DNA from: Chloroflexota bacterium
GTDB taxonomy: Bacteria > Chloroflexota > Dormibacteria > Dormibacterales > Dormibacteraceae
Assembly (NCBI GenBank): GCA_005889135.1
Contig: VBEK01000125.1
Coordinates: 1-39,056, forward strand
Reading direction: 5' to 3'
Length of the DNA stretch: 39,056 nt
Positions 23,903 to 32,382 of the stretch are shown here, one piece after another. The notes under the pieces were generated by a model that was not told the DNA's origin, searched no databases, and saw only the letters and a program-made list of their open reading frames with translations. Each line of letters opens with the position of its first letter. Position 1 is the first letter of the stretch. Both the position numbers and the translations under genes were made by a program.

Positions 23903-25657
23903 GTGGAAGCGGCAGGCCTGGACGCGATGTACGGCAACATCCTCGAAGAGGTTGCGAGCGCCTCGGCGGAGCTCTCGCGGTTCAAGACCGTACCTGAGGT
24001 CGCGGAGGCCGCCCTGGCCATCGCCCTCGACCTGACGAGGTCGGCGGTAGCTTACATCGCCGTCGTGGAGGAGGACGGTGAGGACAAGCGGGTCTTCTCC
24101 CGGGCGGCCGACGCCGTCGAGGGGCTCACGCCCGAGGAGATCGAGCGCATCTTCTCCGTTCCGCAGGGCCCCGAGACGCCGGCCCGCGCCTTCCGCTTCA
24201 CGCGCACCCAGCCCCTGGAAGCGGCGGGACGGACCCTCGGCCTGTTCGCAGTGGCCAGCCCCAACGGGTACACGGCGACCCAGCAACGGGCTTTCGCCCT
24301 CTTCGCCGGACAGGCCGCGTCGTCGATCGCCCTGGCGCAGCTCCAGGAACGCCGCCAGGAGATGGTCGACGCCCTGGTCAATCTGCGGGCTGACCTTGAC
24401 CGCAGCGAGAGGCAGAGGCTTCTGAACCAGGAACGGGCGCGCAGCGCGGAGCGAGTCGAGCATGCGCACGAGGCCGCGGTCGACGCCCTCCTCGCCGTCT
24501 CCCGGCACGCCCGCAGCGGTCATGGCATCGCCGACTTCTACCGCCGGCTGACCCGGAGCATCGCCGAGCTCGTCGCGGCCGACATGGTGCTTTTCTGGAA
24601 GCTCGACGAGGACGGCCTACTGGCTCCGATCCGCGGCGCCCACGCCATCGACGAGGAGTTCTTCGGCCGTCTGCACCCGACGCCCTGCGCGCCGGACCGC
24701 GACGACCTGGCGAGTCGAGTGGTGTTCCACGACCTGATGTTTCGCGCCGGCCGTGAGGACGAGTCGCGCGACTTTCAATATGTGCTCGACGTCCTCGGCG
24801 TCAAGGACGCGATCGAGGTCCCCTGGCGAGCAGGCGATGAGCGGCTGGGCCTCGTCGCGGCATACAACTCGCGCCGCGAGGACGGCTTCTCTCGCGAGGA
24901 CGCGTGGGTTCTCCAGAAGGCAGGCCTTGCCGCGGGTCTCGTCTGGCAGCTCAAATACGCCGAGACCGACCTCAAGAAGACGGTGGATCGACTGCAGAAG
25001 GTGGACGCGGCTCGGCAGATGCTCCTCAAGAACGTTTCCACAGCCGTCGACCAGGCGCGGAAGCGGTTCGCCGGCGACTTGCACGACGACGCGCTGCAGA
25101 AGCTCACGGCGGCGGAGCTGCAGCTCCAACGCCTGGCAGAGCCGAACGGCGATCCCGCGGGCCTGCTGAACGAGGCGCAGGCGCTGCTGTCGCAGACCGA
25201 AGAGGCGCTGCGCCGTCTGCTCTTCGAGGTCCGCCCGCCCGCGCTCGAGGTCCCAGGCGGTTTCATCGAGACCATCCGCGAGCGCGTACGCCTCCTCAAG
25301 TCCCTGACGGCGGCCGAGGTCGAGACCTACCTCGACATTCCGGACGAGCTCTCCTACGAGTACCGCTCGATGCTCTTCCGGCAGCTCACGGAGGCCATGG
25401 CCAACGTCGAGAAACACGCCTCGGCGACCCGCGTCAAGGTGACGCTGCAGGTGGAGGACGGCGGCATCCACGGTGTCGTCGAGGACGACGGCCGCGGCTT
25501 TGTGCTCGCCGAGCGCGAGCACCTGCCGGGGCACCTTGGGCTGCTCGCCCTCCACGAGCGCGCGCTGCTTGCGGGCGGCTGGAACAAGATCACGAGCGAG
25601 CCCGGGCTCGGCACCACCGTCGAGTTCTGGCTGCCGTTCTCGGAGACTAAGGTTTAG
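23903..25657 (+). CDS. Soluble sensor histidine kinase (two GAF-like domains, HisKA_3, HATPase)
   Basis: 584 residues from GTG 23903, chosen because AAAGGGGGGAGGA (23887-23899) sits right before it; in-frame GTG 23879 would lie ahead of that site. No TM segment is visible, so the kinase is cytoplasmic. Order: GAF-like domain (~15-145), coiled linker (~150-195), second GAF-like domain (~200-345), linker, then the dimerisation/phosphoacceptor region RKRFAGDLHDDALQ with His394, and a HATPase domain with N-box EAMANVEKHA, DDGRGF and GLGTTVEFWLP. The class is NarL/DesK-type (HisKA_3). The regulator gene follows immediately, so it should phosphorylate it. GAF domains bind small ligands or sense redox or light; the signal is unknown. 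Confidence 0.93.
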   Translation: MEAAGLDAMYGNILEEVASASAELSRFKTVPEVAEAALAIALDLTRSAVAYIAVVEEDGEDKRVFSRAADAVEGLTPEEIERIFSVPQGPETPARAFRFTRTQPLEAAGRTLGLFAVASPNGYTATQQRAFALFAGQAASSIALAQLQERRQEMVDALVNLRADLDRSERQRLLNQERARSAERVEHAHEAAVDALLAVSRHARSGHGIADFYRRLTRSIAELVAADMVLFWKLDEDGLLAPIRGAHAIDEEFFGRLHPTPCAPDRDDLASRVVFHDLMFRAGREDESRDFQYVLDVLGVKDAIEVPWRAGDERLGLVAAYNSRREDGFSREDAWVLQKAGLAAGLVWQLKYAETDLKKTVDRLQKVDAARQMLLKNVSTAVDQARKRFAGDLHDDALQKLTAAELQLQRLAEPNGDPAGLLNEAQALLSQTEEALRRLLFEVRPPALEVPGGFIETIRERVRLLKSLTAAEVETYLDIPDELSYEYRSMLFRQLTEAMANVEKHASATRVKVTLQVEDGGIHGVVEDDGRGFVLAEREHLPGHLGLLALHERALLAGGWNKITSEPGLGTTVEFWLPFSETKV

Positions 25658-26299
25658 GTGGTGACCACCCAGGCGACGCGTGTGCTCATCCTCGAGGACC
25701 ACCAGGTCGTGGCCGAGGGCCTGGCTGCCCTGATCAACGACCAGAAGGACATGACCGTGGTCGGGCATGCCGGCTCGGTCGCGGACTCGATCGCCAAGGC
25801 GGTGGAGCTGAAGCCCGACCTGGTGCTCGTCGACTTCCGGCTGACGGACGGGACCGGCGCCGACGCGGCGACCGCGATCCGGCAGATGCGCCCCGACATC
25901 AAGCTCATCTTCCTGACCCGCGAGGACAGCGACGCCGCGCGCATCGCTGCGCTGGAGTCGGGCGCGAGCGCGTTCATCCACAAGTCGCGGGCCGCTCAGG
26001 ACGTCGTGGACGCGATCCGCACCGTGGCCGTGGGCGGCTCGCTCTTCACTCCCCGCACGATCGCGCAGCTGCTGAACACGCGGCGCGAGGTCGAGGCGCA
26101 GCTGGAGAGGCTGACCCCGCGCGAGAAGGAGGTTCTGCGCCTGATGGCCGAAGGCACGTCGAGCCGGGACATCGCCAGCCAGCTTGGGATCAGCTACACC
26201 ACGGTGCGCACGCACATCCGGAGCCTGGGCAGCAAGCTGGGCGTGCACTCGAAGCTCGAGGCGATCGTCAAGGCGCGGGAGCTGGCGCTGGTCGAGTAA
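25658..26299 (+). CDS. NarL/LuxR-family response regulator
   Basis: 213 residues from GTG 25658 (GTG 25661 equally possible), directly after the kinase stop. The receiver domain has the acidic pair in LILEDHQVV, phospho-Asp59 in LVDFRL, the switch Thr in FLTRED and Lys in FIHKSR. The C-terminal LuxR-type helix-turn-helix is LTPREKEVLRLMAEGTSSRD...ISYTTVRTHIRS, a classic DNA-binding domain. Phosphorylation by the adjacent kinase should control transcription of unknown targets. Possible targets in the window include the neighbouring small genes and the GGDEF gene, but no binding site was established. Confidence 0.95.
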   Translation: MVTTQATRVLILEDHQVVAEGLAALINDQKDMTVVGHAGSVADSIAKAVELKPDLVLVDFRLTDGTGADAATAIRQMRPDIKLIFLTREDSDAARIAALESGASAFIHKSRAAQDVVDAIRTVAVGGSLFTPRTIAQLLNTRREVEAQLERLTPREKEVLRLMAEGTSSRDIASQLGISYTTVRTHIRSLGSKLGVHSKLEAIVKARELALVE

Positions 26300-26302
26300 C
26301 GG

Positions 26303-26326
26303 GCCGGGCTGCGCCGGCTTCTTGTT
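26303..26326. terminator. Small hairpin between convergent regulator and GGDEF genes
   Basis: GCCGG-N6-CCGGC followed by TTCTTGTT on the plus strand. It sits in the 25 bases between two convergent stops and could be a weak terminator for the kinase-regulator operon. Confidence 0.4.
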
Positions 26327-27824
26327 ACGCCCCGGACACTCTCCGCCTGCCGCCCGCCCGGCCGAAGATCCTGACCGCGGGCTTGTCCTCCTGCTGCCAC
26401 CGGCGCACCGTCTTGCGTCTGCGCTTGTCCTGGTAGAGGTCGGCGTCGGCGGCCTGGTAAACGGTCTGCCAGTCCTGGCCCGGTCCCAGCGCGGCGATGC
26501 CCACGCTCACCTCTACGTGCTCCGGCGACCGCATGCTGAGGGCGCCGTGCTCCACCGCCCGACGCAGGCGCATGGCGACGTCACGTGCCCGCTCGAGGTC
26601 GGTCTCGGGCATCGCGACCGCGAACTCGTCGCCGCCGACCCGCGCACCCACATCTGAGGCGCGCACCACGCGCTGCAGCTGCTGAGCCACCAGGCGTAGC
26701 GCACCGTCACCGGCGCTGTGACCCATGCGGTCGTTGATGCGCTTGAGGTTGTCGACGTCGATCATCATCAGCGAGAGACGGCGTTTGTGCCGCTCGGCGA
26801 GCGCGACCTCGCGCTCCATCACGCGCTCGAACTCGCGCCTGTTCGCCAGCCCGGTCAGGTGGTCGGTCCGCGCCTCGTTCGCGAACTGCCGCGCGCGGTC
26901 GATCGCGATCGCGACCTGGTCCGCGACCGCGGCCATGAAGAGCATGTCGGACGTGCTGAACAAGCGGTCCTGCACCGTGGCAACGGTCATCATGCCGACC
27001 GTCCGCCCCTTGACTCGGAGCTGCGCGCGGAGCGCGTTCCAGTCCCGGGTCGAGATGCGGTCGACCTGCGACTCGGATCGTCCCCCCGCCGCCGAGGCAG
27101 ACGCCTTGGCGTGGGGCCCGACCTGGCGCCCGAACTCGTCGACCTGGTCGTTATCGAGCCCGACGGTGTGCGCCACCTTATGGGACGAACGCTCGCGCAG
27201 CCACACAGCGCCCGTGCTCAGACGCAACGCCGCCAGGGACTCGACCAGGGCCACCTCGGCGGTCTCCGCAAGATCGAGCGACCGGCCCATCGCGGTGACG
27301 ATGGCCGCAAGTCCGTACATCTCGCTCTCGCGCGCGCGATGCTCCTCGTCGATGTACTCGAGGTAGCCGCGCGCGAGCGCCGCCGTCAGACGCTCGGTCA
27401 CGTCTTCGAGGCGGCCCTGCGCCAGGGCGATGATCTCGTCGTAATGCGGCTTGCCCTGGATGGGCCGCGAGATGAGCTCGATCGTCGCGCGTCGATAGAC
27501 CGCCAGGACGTCGATCAGCGATTCGAGCGGCAGCCCCTGAGCCGCGCGGAGCCGCCCGTAGTCGCGCGAGCGCTGCTCGAAGTCGCCCCAGGGAAGCTCC
27601 AGGTCGCTCCGCAGCGAGGCGAGAAACATCTCGATGAAGCCGGCCGACGTGGACACCAGGTCTTCGCCGGTCAACTCGCTAAGCGTGATCATCTCGGGCG
27701 AGCGCACGCGCACCACCTCGAGTGCCTTCCGACCGCTTTCGAGGGAATCGACGCCCAGTCCGCTGGCCAGAGTCGCCAGAACGTCAACCGCGTAGCTGCC
27801 GCCCGACTCGGCGCCCGGGTTCAT
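26325..27824 (-). CDS. Diguanylate cyclase with N-terminal RsbR-like and GAF domains
   Basis: 499 residues. The N-terminal ~165 residues are helical and resemble RsbRD/PucR-type sensor domains (GEDLVSTSAGFIEMFLASLRS, YRRATIELI). A GAF-like domain spans ~165-320, and a GGDEF domain begins at TDHLTGLANRREFERV. The active-site motif GGDEF is intact at 397-401 (ARVGGDEFAVAMP), and R388-x-x-D391, five residues upstream, is the usual inhibitory c-di-GMP site. It should make c-di-GMP from GTP and be feedback-inhibited. No TM, so cytoplasmic. Start ATG 27824 has AAGGAG abutting it with no spacing, so real initiation may be slightly downstream. Convergent with the response regulator. Confidence 0.93.
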   Translation of the reverse strand: MNPGAESGGSYAVDVLATLASGLGVDSLESGRKALEVVRVRSPEMITLSELTGEDLVSTSAGFIEMFLASLRSDLELPWGDFEQRSRDYGRLRAAQGLPLESLIDVLAVYRRATIELISRPIQGKPHYDEIIALAQGRLEDVTERLTAALARGYLEYIDEEHRARESEMYGLAAIVTAMGRSLDLAETAEVALVESLAALRLSTGAVWLRERSSHKVAHTVGLDNDQVDEFGRQVGPHAKASASAAGGRSESQVDRISTRDWNALRAQLRVKGRTVGMMTVATVQDRLFSTSDMLFMAAVADQVAIAIDRARQFANEARTDHLTGLANRREFERVMEREVALAERHKRRLSLMMIDVDNLKRINDRMGHSAGDGALRLVAQQLQRVVRASDVGARVGGDEFAVAMPETDLERARDVAMRLRRAVEHGALSMRSPEHVEVSVGIAALGPGQDWQTVYQAADADLYQDKRRRKTVRRWQQEDKPAVRIFGRAGGRRRVSGA

Positions 27825-27983
27825 CTCCTTAGAAACGCGTGGGGCGCACGTTCACCCGCTACCTCAAGTGAGTTAGGCGAAATCCGCCCATCCGTACGGC
27901 GACCGGCCGGGCCCCCATGGGCGAGAGTAAAGGCCAGGCGAGAGGGAGACTCGCCGGAACTTACGGGGGGTGAAGGAACCAAT

Positions 27984-28595
27984 ATGGCAGAGCCGATCTC
28001 TGCATCGAGAGCCGGCGAAGTTCGCGAAGCCGCGAACAGCTACAAGGCCGGCAACGAAGCGGACTTCGAACGTCTTTATCAAGCGTCGTACGGAAAGATC
28101 CTCGGCACGCTGACGGCGATGCTCGGCGACCGGGCCGCCGCTGAGGACTGCGCGCAGGACGCGTTCGAGCGTGCGTACAAGAAGTGGGCCACCTGGCAGC
28201 CGATCGCGCCGGCCGAGGCCTGGGTCCACCGCATCGCGATCAACGCGGCCGTCTCCTATCAGAGGAAGATGCGGCTGCGTGAGGTCGGCGAGGTCATCCG
28301 CCGCCTCGGGCGCCCGGGACTCGCCCCGGATCCGCAGGAGGTGGTCGAGCACCGCGACCTCGCGACCGCGCTCGCGAAGCTGCCGCCAAAGCAGGCGGCG
28401 GCCATCGTCCTCCGCCACTACCACGGCTACACCAATCGGGCGATCGCGCAGGCGCTGGGCATTCCCGAGCGCACGGTCGCGTCCCGGCTTGCGGTGGCCA
28501 AGGAGAGGCTGCGCGTGATGCTGAAGCACTCGTACGGCCCGCAGGCCGCAATGGACGAGGCGCCGGAGCCAGCCAAGTTCGCGGTGGCTGACTGA
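27984..28595 (+). CDS. ECF-type RNA polymerase sigma factor (sigma-70 family)
   Basis: 203 residues from ATG 27984, preceded by GAAGGA at a good distance. Region 2 (YGKILGTLTAMLGDRAAAEDCAQDAFERAYKKW) and region 4 (LPPKQAAAIVLRHYHGY...RAIAQALGIPERTVASRLAVAKERL) are both clear, and regions 1 and 3 are absent, as in ECF sigma factors. It would direct RNA polymerase to a stress or envelope regulon. No anti-sigma gene is adjacent: a strong terminator follows and the next gene is on the other strand. A ~20-residue tail (MDEAPEPAKFAVAD) extends past region 4. Control might be by transcription or by a distant partner. Confidence 0.95.
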   Translation: MAEPISASRAGEVREAANSYKAGNEADFERLYQASYGKILGTLTAMLGDRAAAEDCAQDAFERAYKKWATWQPIAPAEAWVHRIAINAAVSYQRKMRLREVGEVIRRLGRPGLAPDPQEVVEHRDLATALAKLPPKQAAAIVLRHYHGYTNRAIAQALGIPERTVASRLAVAKERLRVMLKHSYGPQAAMDEAPEPAKFAVAD

Positions 28596-28624
28596 CAAAA
28601 GAGAAACTCCCACCCAGAAGACAA

Positions 28625-28657
28625 GGCCTGGCCGCCGGGGCCAGGCCCTCTTTTTTT
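28625..28657 (+). terminator. Rho-independent terminator of the sigma factor gene
   Basis: GGCCTGGCC-GCCGG-GGCCAGGCC is a perfect 9-bp stem followed by CTC and seven T. This is the clearest intrinsic terminator in the window, 30 bases after the sigma stop. Confidence 0.92.
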
Positions 28658-28662
28658 AGTGC

Positions 28663-28851
28663 CTAGGCGAGCTGACGCCCCGCCCTCGCCACCCTAGTGA
28701 TATTGCGACGAAGTGCGCTCCATCGCGTCGCGCGCTCCGGCTCCATGCGCCGCTCGTAGCGCGGCGCGTTGGCGTCTGCGCACTGCTGGCAGCCGCAGCC
28801 CCGACCCGTGTCCGGGAGGGGGCGTCCTTGCTTGTCGAACCGCGCCTGCAT
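28663..28851 (-). CDS. Small Cys-containing hypothetical protein, 62 aa
   Basis: From ATG 28851 the product starts MQARFDKQGRPLPDTGRG, then CGCQQC, and ends in a basic helix (RYERRMEPERATRWSALRRNITRVARAG). It starts 15 bases after the PBP stop with AGGAAGAG upstream, so it is probably the last gene of that operon. The C-x-C-x2-C cluster could bind a metal (zinc or iron). I do not recognise the family. The frame stays open upstream inside the PBP gene, but the ribosome site supports this start. Confidence 0.5.
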   Translation of the reverse strand: MQARFDKQGRPLPDTGRGCGCQQCADANAPRYERRMEPERATRWSALRRNITRVARAGRQLA

Positions 28852-28865
28852 CGCTCGGGCTCTTC

Positions 28866-30956
28866 CTAGCAGTGCGTGCCGGGCATGTAGTACGCGGTGG
28901 CGCCCTTGCAGGTCTGCACGACCAGGCCGGGCGGCTGGCTGTACCACTCGTTGCCGATGCCCATCGTGTCGAGGGCTTGCTGCATGAAGCTGTGCCACAT
29001 CGGGGCGGCGATGTAGTAGCTGTCCGAGCCCTTGGTCATCTTCATTCGCCAGTCGGCGTTGCCGCCCCAGACCGCCACCGCGATGTGCGGGGTGAAACCG
29101 ACGGTCCAGGCGTCCGCGAACGAGTCCGACGTGCCTGTCTTGACCGCAACCGTGCGGCCGGGCAGCGTGAGCAGCGACCCGCGTCCAAAGATCATCGCCC
29201 GGTTGTTGTCGTTGGACATGATCGTCTGCATGATGAAGGCGACCCGCGCGTCGAGGACGCGCTTGCCTGGGTCAAGCCCGTGCATGTAGACCAGGTGGTC
29301 GCCGCGCGTCACCAGGTTGATGGCGTATGGAGTGCGAAGCAGGCCCTGCGTGGCCAGGACCGAGGCGCCGGTCGCCATCTGCAGCGGCGTCTCCCCGTAG
29401 CCGCCGAGCGTCAGCGACGGGCCGTACACGTTGAGGGGATCGTCGTTCGTGTAGATCGGGTAGCCGTTGGCGTCGAGGCCGTGCGGTACGTACGGCGGCG
29501 CTCCCATGGTGCGCGCCATGTTGACCACGGTGGAGACGCCGATCCCGAGCTCGACCTTGACTGCCGGGATGTTGAGCGAGTTGCCCATGCACACCTGCAG
29601 CTGGCACGTGCCGTGGTAGCGGCCGTCGTAGTTCCGCGGCGTGTACACCTCCAGCGACATCGGATCGCGATAGCTGAAACTCGAGTCCACGATCGGGGTG
29701 GTCATCGTGTACCTGCCGCTCTGGATCGCCGCGGTATACGTGTAGATCTTCATCGACGATCCCGGGTTGCGCGGCGGCCAGACGGCAAGGTTGTACTGAC
29801 CCCCGTAGGCGTTCGGGTTCGCGGAACCGACCATGGCGATGATCCCGCCGGTCGTGGGGTCGAGGGCCACGAGCGCCCCCTGGGTGATGTTGCGACGCGA
29901 CAGACTGCCGATGGTCTGCGTCACGACCTGCTGGCCGATGTTCTGAATCTGCGGGTTCAGCGTCGTCACCACACGCAGGCCGCCCGTGTACGTCACGTCT
30001 CTGCCGAACTGCTGCAGGAGCTGGCCGGTGACGTAGCTCACGAACGCGGGCGCGATCATGGTGTTGCTCGGGTAGAACATGTGCGCCGGCGGCGAGAGAT
30101 CCTCGGCGAAGGCCTTGGCCGCGTCCGCCGGCGTGATGTAGCCGTCGCGGATCATGGCGTCGAGCACCGTCTTCTGCCGCATCTTGGCCGACGTCCAGTT
30201 GACCAGGGGGTTGTAGAGCGTCGGTCCGCGGATGATGCCGGCGAGCATCGAGGCCTGCGCCAGGTCGAGGTCCTTCGTCTCGGTGTGGAAGTAGATCCTC
30301 GACGCGGCGGCCGTGCCCCAGGCGGTGTTGGCGAAGAAGACGCTGTTCAGGTACCACTCCAGGATCTCGTCCTTGGTGAACTTGCGCTCGATCTCGAACG
30401 CCAGCAGCGCCTCGCGGACCTTGCGGTCGAGCGTCGCGTCGTTGCCGACCAGGCGGAGCTTCACGAGCTGCTGCGTGATGGTGGAGGCGCCCTCGACCGG
30501 ACGGTGCGATTTGAGGTCGACGGTCGCGGCGCGGACGATACCCTGCGGATCGATGCCAGGTTCGTTGTAGAAGTTGCGGTCCTCGATCGCGATCACCGCC
30601 TGCGGCAGGAGCTGGCCCATCTGCGACAGCGGCTCGAAGTAAGCCTGGTAGCCGGGCGGGTGCAGGTCGGCAAGGAGCGTCTTGTTGTCGGCCGCATAGA
30701 TCAAGGTGTCCTCGGGGATGGCCGACGTTACGTCGGTCGCCTGGGGGAGCTTCTCCGCAAACGCGACGTAGCCGGGCGAGGTGACGACGAGGCTCGGCAC
30801 CGCGATGACGAGCAGCGCAAGCAGACGCAGCAGCCAGCCCGCCGGGCGGGAGATGATGACGTGCCTCTTGTTCAGCATCCGCGGTGCGCTCGCGCGCAGG
30901 CGGATGCCGTCGGGCCTACGAGGCCAGAGTATCTGGTCGCTGCGATTCAGTGGCAT
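28866..30956 (-). CDS. Class A penicillin-binding protein (transglycosylase/transpeptidase)
   Basis: 696 residues. Start ATG 30956 is fixed by GGGGGGAGG just upstream. One N-terminal TM (~40-60) anchors it outside the cytoplasmic membrane. The GT51 domain has catalytic Glu125 in AIEDRNFYNE, and GASTITQQLVK. The transpeptidase has Ser400-x-x-Lys403 in PGSSMK, Ser460-x-Asn462 in GNSLNIPAV, and Lys606-Thr-Gly. All residues needed for glycan polymerisation and peptide cross-linking are present. It overlaps the upstream membrane-protein gene by 41 bases. The C terminus ends CKGATAYYMPGTHC, with Cys residues that could pair outside the cell. Confidence 0.96.
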   Translation of the reverse strand: MPLNRSDQILWPRRPDGIRLRASAPRMLNKRHVIISRPAGWLLRLLALLVIAVPSLVVTSPGYVAFAEKLPQATDVTSAIPEDTLIYAADNKTLLADLHPPGYQAYFEPLSQMGQLLPQAVIAIEDRNFYNEPGIDPQGIVRAATVDLKSHRPVEGASTITQQLVKLRLVGNDATLDRKVREALLAFEIERKFTKDEILEWYLNSVFFANTAWGTAAASRIYFHTETKDLDLAQASMLAGIIRGPTLYNPLVNWTSAKMRQKTVLDAMIRDGYITPADAAKAFAEDLSPPAHMFYPSNTMIAPAFVSYVTGQLLQQFGRDVTYTGGLRVVTTLNPQIQNIGQQVVTQTIGSLSRRNITQGALVALDPTTGGIIAMVGSANPNAYGGQYNLAVWPPRNPGSSMKIYTYTAAIQSGRYTMTTPIVDSSFSYRDPMSLEVYTPRNYDGRYHGTCQLQVCMGNSLNIPAVKVELGIGVSTVVNMARTMGAPPYVPHGLDANGYPIYTNDDPLNVYGPSLTLGGYGETPLQMATGASVLATQGLLRTPYAINLVTRGDHLVYMHGLDPGKRVLDARVAFIMQTIMSNDNNRAMIFGRGSLLTLPGRTVAVKTGTSDSFADAWTVGFTPHIAVAVWGGNADWRMKMTKGSDSYYIAAPMWHSFMQQALDTMGIGNEWYSQPPGLVVQTCKGATAYYMPGTHC

Positions 30957-31872
30957 CGTCCTCCCCCCTCGACGGTGCGAGCGGTCCGGCGCTCAGCGGC
31001 CCGTACCACCCGATCGACTGCGCGCTCAGCAGCGCCTGGACGTCGATGACCTCACCGCGACGCAGCGCCCGCGGACGCAGGCCACGCCGCGCCTCGCGTG
31101 CCTTCGCCGCCACCCCGTCGATAGCGGGCTCGCCCGCCCCTGCGTACCAGGCCCGCGCGGCAAACGAAAGATGAGCGGATGCGTCACCCAGGAACTGAAG
31201 TCGCGCGTGCGCACCGACGCGACCCGCGGACGCCATCCCGCGCAGGTCACGCGACGGGCTCAACCTGAGAAGCCGGGTCGACAGGCCCAGAGTGCGCGTA
31301 AACACAGCGGCGCCGAGCAGGGCGCTCGCGCCGGCGAGCTTGCGGTTGACCTCGGCGAGGTGGTCGACCGGCATCGGCTGGGCGGCCACGACCGCCGGCG
31401 TGGTCACGGGCAGCTCCATCCACTCGCGCAGGCGGACGCGTGGCCGCCAGGGCGCCGCGCTGCGAAGCGACTTGATGAGCATCAGCGCAAGCACGTCGGC
31501 GCCCGCGACGATCACTAGCCAGCTCGCGAGCGCGAACCTGTTCTCCGCGACCCAGGTCGCGACTCCGCCGACCAGCAGGGCAAAGACGGTGTTCACGACC
31601 TGGCTCGCGCCCCAGAGCACGGAGTAGCTGAGGTCGCGCGCGTCGGAATCGGTCACGCTCATCACGCCGAGGAAGCAGACAGTGGCGAACCCGATCCACA
31701 GGCCAACCTCCACCGGCCTCGGGATCGCCCTCCGCACGGGCGGCGCCAAAGTCGCCGCGACCATGCCTGTCAGGAGCGCGATCGAGAACTGGAGGAGAAG
31801 CGGTATCTCCACGCCATGAGAACGCAGTTCGCTGGGCGAGTATTGGCGGTCCGAGGCCGCCCGCTTATGCAC
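30916..31872 (-). CDS. Integral membrane protein of unknown function
   Basis: 318 residues from GTG 31872; GTG 31812 (MEIPLLLQ...) is an alternative that trims a hydrophilic N terminus. Four TM segments are visible (about 24-44, 55-72, 85-105, 113-135), then ~180 mostly helical residues that look cytoplasmic, with a weak hydrophobic patch (LAGASALLGAAVF). I do not recognise the family. The gene immediately precedes, and overlaps by 41 bases, a class A PBP gene, so the products are probably made together and may cooperate in the envelope; that is inference from position. Confidence 0.7.
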   Translation of the reverse strand: MHKRAASDRQYSPSELRSHGVEIPLLLQFSIALLTGMVAATLAPPVRRAIPRPVEVGLWIGFATVCFLGVMSVTDSDARDLSYSVLWGASQVVNTVFALLVGGVATWVAENRFALASWLVIVAGADVLALMLIKSLRSAAPWRPRVRLREWMELPVTTPAVVAAQPMPVDHLAEVNRKLAGASALLGAAVFTRTLGLSTRLLRLSPSRDLRGMASAGRVGAHARLQFLGDASAHLSFAARAWYAGAGEPAIDGVAAKAREARRGLRPRALRRGEVIDVQALLSAQSIGWYGPLSAGPLAPSRGEDDATESQRPDTLAS

Positions 31873-31973
31873 TTGTAAAGGTCGACTTGTTCAGTTTGGT
31901 CCTGCGGCGCGTTGTCTTGGGTAGCGCGGACGCTGACCCGCTCGGCGTCCACGCCTCCCCCTCTCTTCAGCCT

Positions 31974-32210
31974 ATGGCAATCCTCTGGATCATCCTCCTG
32001 GCGACGATCGGGCTGGCGCTGAGAGCCGGGCTCTACGGACGCCGGTGGAACGTCGCCGACTCGGACTCGCGCGATGGCGGTGGCGGACCGGAGTCGATGA
32101 TCGACACGTGCGCGCGCACGCTCATCCTCGTGCTCCTGTCCTTGATGGGGCTGCTCGTACTCGGCATCATGTACGGGAACGTGCTCGGAGCGGTCCCGGC
32201 CAGAACCTAG
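31974..32210 (+). CDS. Small two-TM membrane protein, 78 aa
   Basis: From ATG 31974: TM1 at MAILWIILLATIGLALRAGLY, a short loop rich in Asp, Ser and Gly (NVADSDSRDGGGGPES), and TM2 at LILVLLSLMGLLVLGIMYG. No family recognised and no clear ribosome site. It is divergent from the membrane-protein/PBP operon. Two hydrophobic stretches separated by a polar loop make chance unlikely, but the function is unknown. The frame is open ~90 bases further upstream with no membrane-like content there. Confidence 0.6.
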   Translation: MAILWIILLATIGLALRAGLYGRRWNVADSDSRDGGGGPESMIDTCARTLILVLLSLMGLLVLGIMYGNVLGAVPART

Positions 32211-32255
32211 CCCGGCCGGGCCTCGGCCTGTAAAACGACCCTCCGCGACCCCAAA

Positions 32256-32278
32256 TCAAGCGAATTGACATCGCTTGA
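32256..32278 (+). promoter_or_regulatory. 8-bp inverted repeat enclosing a TTGACA box
   Basis: TCAAGCGA and TCGCTTGA are perfect inverted arms around ATTGACA. The spacer contains TTGACA, a consensus -35 hexamer; an AT-rich stretch (CTAATTAACC) follows 10 bases later as a possible -10. This could be a repressor operator on the promoter of the DUF1906 gene that starts ~100 bases downstream. The -35/-10 spacing is shorter than ideal. Confidence 0.4.
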
Positions 32279-32382
32279 ACCTAATTAACCCTGCCGCCGT
32301 GGGTGCACGGGCACGCCGAGCTTAGCTTGCCCCCGTCATTTCGCGCCGCCCCCCACCGGGCGTGCGCCAAACGGGGGTACCG

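Noticed and set aside
26718-27983. Plus-strand frame antisense to the GGDEF gene and continuing into the sigma factor
   Set aside because: The sigma factor has its own ATG and ribosome site at 27984; the upstream part is a mirror of the GGDEF gene with Arg/His/Val-rich low-complexity translation.
28866-31049. Long plus-strand frame opposite the first PBP
   Set aside because: The minus strand encodes all PBP catalytic motifs; the plus-strand translation is an Arg/Val/His-rich mirror.
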